From JAADHY01 sp964428935 (GTDB lineage: Bacteria > Planctomycetota > Planctomycetia > Planctomycetales > Planctomycetaceae): a stretch of DNA of 7,686 nucleotides. Numbering within the stretch: position 1 is the first letter of the stretch; each line of letters begins with the position of its first letter. Position numbers and translations under genes: made by a program. Positions 6,472 through 7,686 of this stretch are shown here, piece by piece. The stretch lies in the NCBI GenBank assembly GCA_964428935.1, contig CAYSAG010000251.1, forward strand, positions 1 through 7,686, given 5' to 3'. The notes beneath the pieces are model-generated. The model saw nothing but the letters and a program-made list of their open reading frames with translations. It was not told the DNA's origin and did not search any database.

Positions 6472-6493
6472 GCCTGCGGACTGCGCGGCAGGC
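6472..6493. terminator. Hairpin between convergent genes, possible terminator
   Basis: GCCTGC (6472-6477) pairs with GCAGGC (6488-6493) across a 10-base loop, exactly between the esterase stop (6410) and the stop of the convergent small gene (6495). Its place suits a bidirectional 3' structure. No T run follows on either strand, so it is not a classical intrinsic terminator. Confidence 0.3.
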
Positions 6494-6494
6494 A

Positions 6495-6794
6495 CTACGT
6501 CTGGTTCAACTGCTCCAGCTGTTCCGCCAGCAGCTCGCGAGCCTTCTCGAAGTGGCCGTTCTTAATGTCGAATTCGGAGTACGGGTTGGGTACTTCGCGC
6601 AGGCGTTGTTGCACAGTTTCGCGGTCTGCCTGGAGACTGAGCAACAGGCTCAACAACAGGTGAATGGCTTCTCGTTGAACCGAGCAGTTCTTTTCGACTT
6701 CTTGCAGCCGCAGCTCGAAGTCGTGAATTTCGGGCTTCAGAATTTCCCGAACGTACTCGCGAATGTTGGGCACGTAGTGCTCTCTGGTCACCAT
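6495..6794 (-). CDS. Small helical protein of unknown function
   Basis: I do not recognise this 99-residue protein. It is almost entirely helical in pattern. It has a charged amphipathic stretch (about 10-35, IREYVREILKPEIHDFELRL onward), a Leu-rich segment (LLLSLLLSL, 46-54), a probable coiled coil continuing to about 67, a loop with PNPYSEFD, and a closing helix HFEKARELLAEQLEQL (81-96). It has no signal peptide or true membrane helix and is probably cytoplasmic, perhaps an oligomer. The ATG at 6794 is chosen because the helical pattern begins there. A GGGGGCG stretch lies about 8 bases upstream as a weak Shine-Dalgarno. A GTG at 6878 would add 28 residues of unpromising sequence. It is convergent with the esterase and has no obvious partner. 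The sequence is protein-like, but coding status is not proven. Confidence 0.65.
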   Translation of the reverse strand: MVTREHYVPNIREYVREILKPEIHDFELRLQEVEKNCSVQREAIHLLLSLLLSLQADRETVQQRLREVPNPYSEFDIKNGHFEKARELLAEQLEQLNQT

Positions 6795-7084
6795 GCTGGT
6801 CGCCCCCGACAACAAGAAGTTTGCCCGCTGGTCGTGACACGGCCTAAATAGGTCCTCGCTGCGAGCGTAGCACCACACTAACCCGAAGCCTCAGCGAGCA
6901 GCGTCGTTTCGCCGCCCGAGGCGCTTCGGTCCCCGCGTGGTTCTGTTTAGTGCAGCCGAGGTCGGCCGTGGAAGCGGCAAGACGTGCAGCAAGGTTACCG
7001 GGTGCCGCGGCGGCTTTCAAGAAAGGCGACCGCCGCTCGTTTGCGACGCAGCCGCGTTCCTCCGAGGCGAGCTCGTTGGCTCTG
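6795..7084. other. Intergenic gap with hairpins
   Basis: No gene is supported in these 290 bases. The gap lies upstream of the small helical gene and downstream of the sigma-54 activator, both on the minus strand, so it should contain the promoter of the former and the 3' end of the latter. A long hairpin can be drawn at 6883-6929: CCGAAG/CTTCGG (6 bp) plus CCTC/GAGG with a 2-base bulge and a 25-base loop. A second stands at 7007-7036. No tRNA or known riboswitch pattern was seen. Confidence 0.4.
7007..7036 (-). terminator. Possible terminator hairpin after the sigma-54 activator
   Basis: GCGGCGG (7007-7013) pairs with CCGCCGC (7030-7036), and an inner CTTT/AAAG stem closes on a CAAG loop with a 4-base bulge. 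It begins about 49 bases past the stop codon of the activator. The stem is strong, but no T run follows on the minus strand, so termination is uncertain. Confidence 0.35.
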
Positions 7085-7686
7085 TTACTCGTCGACGGTC
7101 ACCCCGTACTGTCTGAGTTTTTCGCGAAGCGTGGCGCGGTGAATGCCGAGCAGTCGGGCGGCCGCCGCTCGGTTCCCACTGCAGGCCTTCAGCGCCGTTT
7201 TCAGCAGAACCGGCTCGACCACTTGCAGAAACTGCCGGTGCAGCTCGCCGCCGGACCTGCCACTGGCCCGTTCGGCGGCCTTCCATGTCCACGCCTCGGT
7301 GCAGCGGCGCAGCGTTTGTTCCAGCGACTCACGCGGCCCGGGTCTCAACTGCAACGGTTTGGGCAGAGCTTCGGGACCGATTTCGGTCGTTCGAGACACC
7401 ACGGCCGCGTGCTCGACAGCGTTCCGTAACTCGCGGACGTTGCCGTACCAAGGGCGAGCCATGAGTTCACGCAGCGCCGCGTCGGTGAAGCGCCGAGCGG
7501 GCAGCCCGGGACCACTCGGACCGTCGGGCACCGCCGAGGCCGCCGACGCAGACCGGCCGGACGTCCCGCGCGTTCGGCCCGGCCCGCCAGCCAGTTGCTG
7601 CAGAAAGTACTCGGCCAGTAGCGGAATGTCTTCCCGGCGTTCCCTCAGCGGAGGCAACTCAATCTGAAAGACACTCAGCCGGTAGT
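7085..7686 (-). CDS. Sigma-54-dependent activator, C-terminal part (partial)
   Basis: The gene runs off the window edge. Its frame is open to the last base, and the visible 199 residues begin YRLSVFQIELPPLRERREDI, the standard late part of the sigma-54 AAA+ domain (RLSVF...PPLRER(R/K)EDIP). The lid follows, with WYGNVRELRNAVEHAAVV, whose NVREL motif includes the usual sensor-2 Arg. The end (about 165-197) is a Fis-type HTH, SGNRAAAARLLGIHRATLREKLRQYGV. The complete protein would be an NtrC-like enhancer-binding ATPase that opens sigma-54 promoters. Its sensor domain and the GAFTGA loop lie outside the window. Oddly, a Gly/Ser/Ala/Pro/Arg-rich insert of about 30 residues (GGPGRTRGTSGRSASAAS and on) precedes the lid helices RFTDAALRELMARPW. 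The stop is TAA at 7087-7085. Its targets are unknown. Confidence 0.93.
   Translation of the reverse strand, partial: YRLSVFQIELPPLRERREDIPLLAEYFLQQLAGGPGRTRGTSGRSASAASAVPDGPSGPGLPARRFTDAALRELMARPWYGNVRELRNAVEHAAVVSRTTEIGPEALPKPLQLRPGPRESLEQTLRRCTEAWTWKAAERASGRSGGELHRQFLQVVEPVLLKTALKACSGNRAAAARLLGIHRATLREKLRQYGVTVDE

Overview
The window reads as a GC-rich bacterial chromosome segment. The best guess is a planctomycete (Pirellulales/Gemmatales-like). This rests on the style of the large secreted esterase, the small two-helix membrane protein, wide gaps between single genes, and AraC and sigma-54-activator regulators standing next to metabolic genes. The phylum call is an inference from protein style, with no marker gene to confirm it.

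Layout. 1-439: no convincing gene. 440-691 (+): an 83-residue two-helix membrane protein. 692-1032: convergent gap with GC-rich hairpins and a textbook intrinsic terminator serving the minus strand. 1033-2433 (-): a full-length MtaB-type methanol:corrinoid methyltransferase with its zinc ligands intact. 2434-2718: its upstream gap, carrying repeated motifs. 2719-3885 (-): an AraC-family regulator with a PocR-like N-terminal sensor. 3886-4199: divergent intergenic region rich in short direct repeats. 4200-6410 (+): a 736-residue exported alpha/beta-hydrolase (acetylxylan-esterase-like) with a second, apparently dead, hydrolase-like half. 6495-6794 (-): an unrecognised 99-residue helical protein. 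6795-7084: gap with hairpins. 7085-7686 (-): the C-terminal end of a sigma-54-dependent activator (AAA+ tail plus Fis-type HTH), cut by the window edge.

How the genes may work together. The coherent part is araC, mtaB and the divergent esterase. MtaB moves the methyl group of methanol to a corrinoid protein (MtaC), and MtaA then passes it to a C1 carrier. Neither MtaC nor MtaA is in the window. The regulator sits directly upstream of mtaB on the same strand and has the build of sensors predicted to bind small organic compounds. A 16-base motif matching at 14 positions lies upstream of mtaB and in the araC/esterase divergent region, in each case pointing at the gene it precedes. I therefore propose, as inference only, a small regulon: the esterase de-esterifies plant or algal polysaccharide outside the cytoplasm, and methanol (released by it or present in the same material) is captured by MtaB under control of the AraC regulator. 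The main gaps are that the esterase looks more like an acetyl esterase than a methyl esterase, and that the corrinoid partner is not seen.
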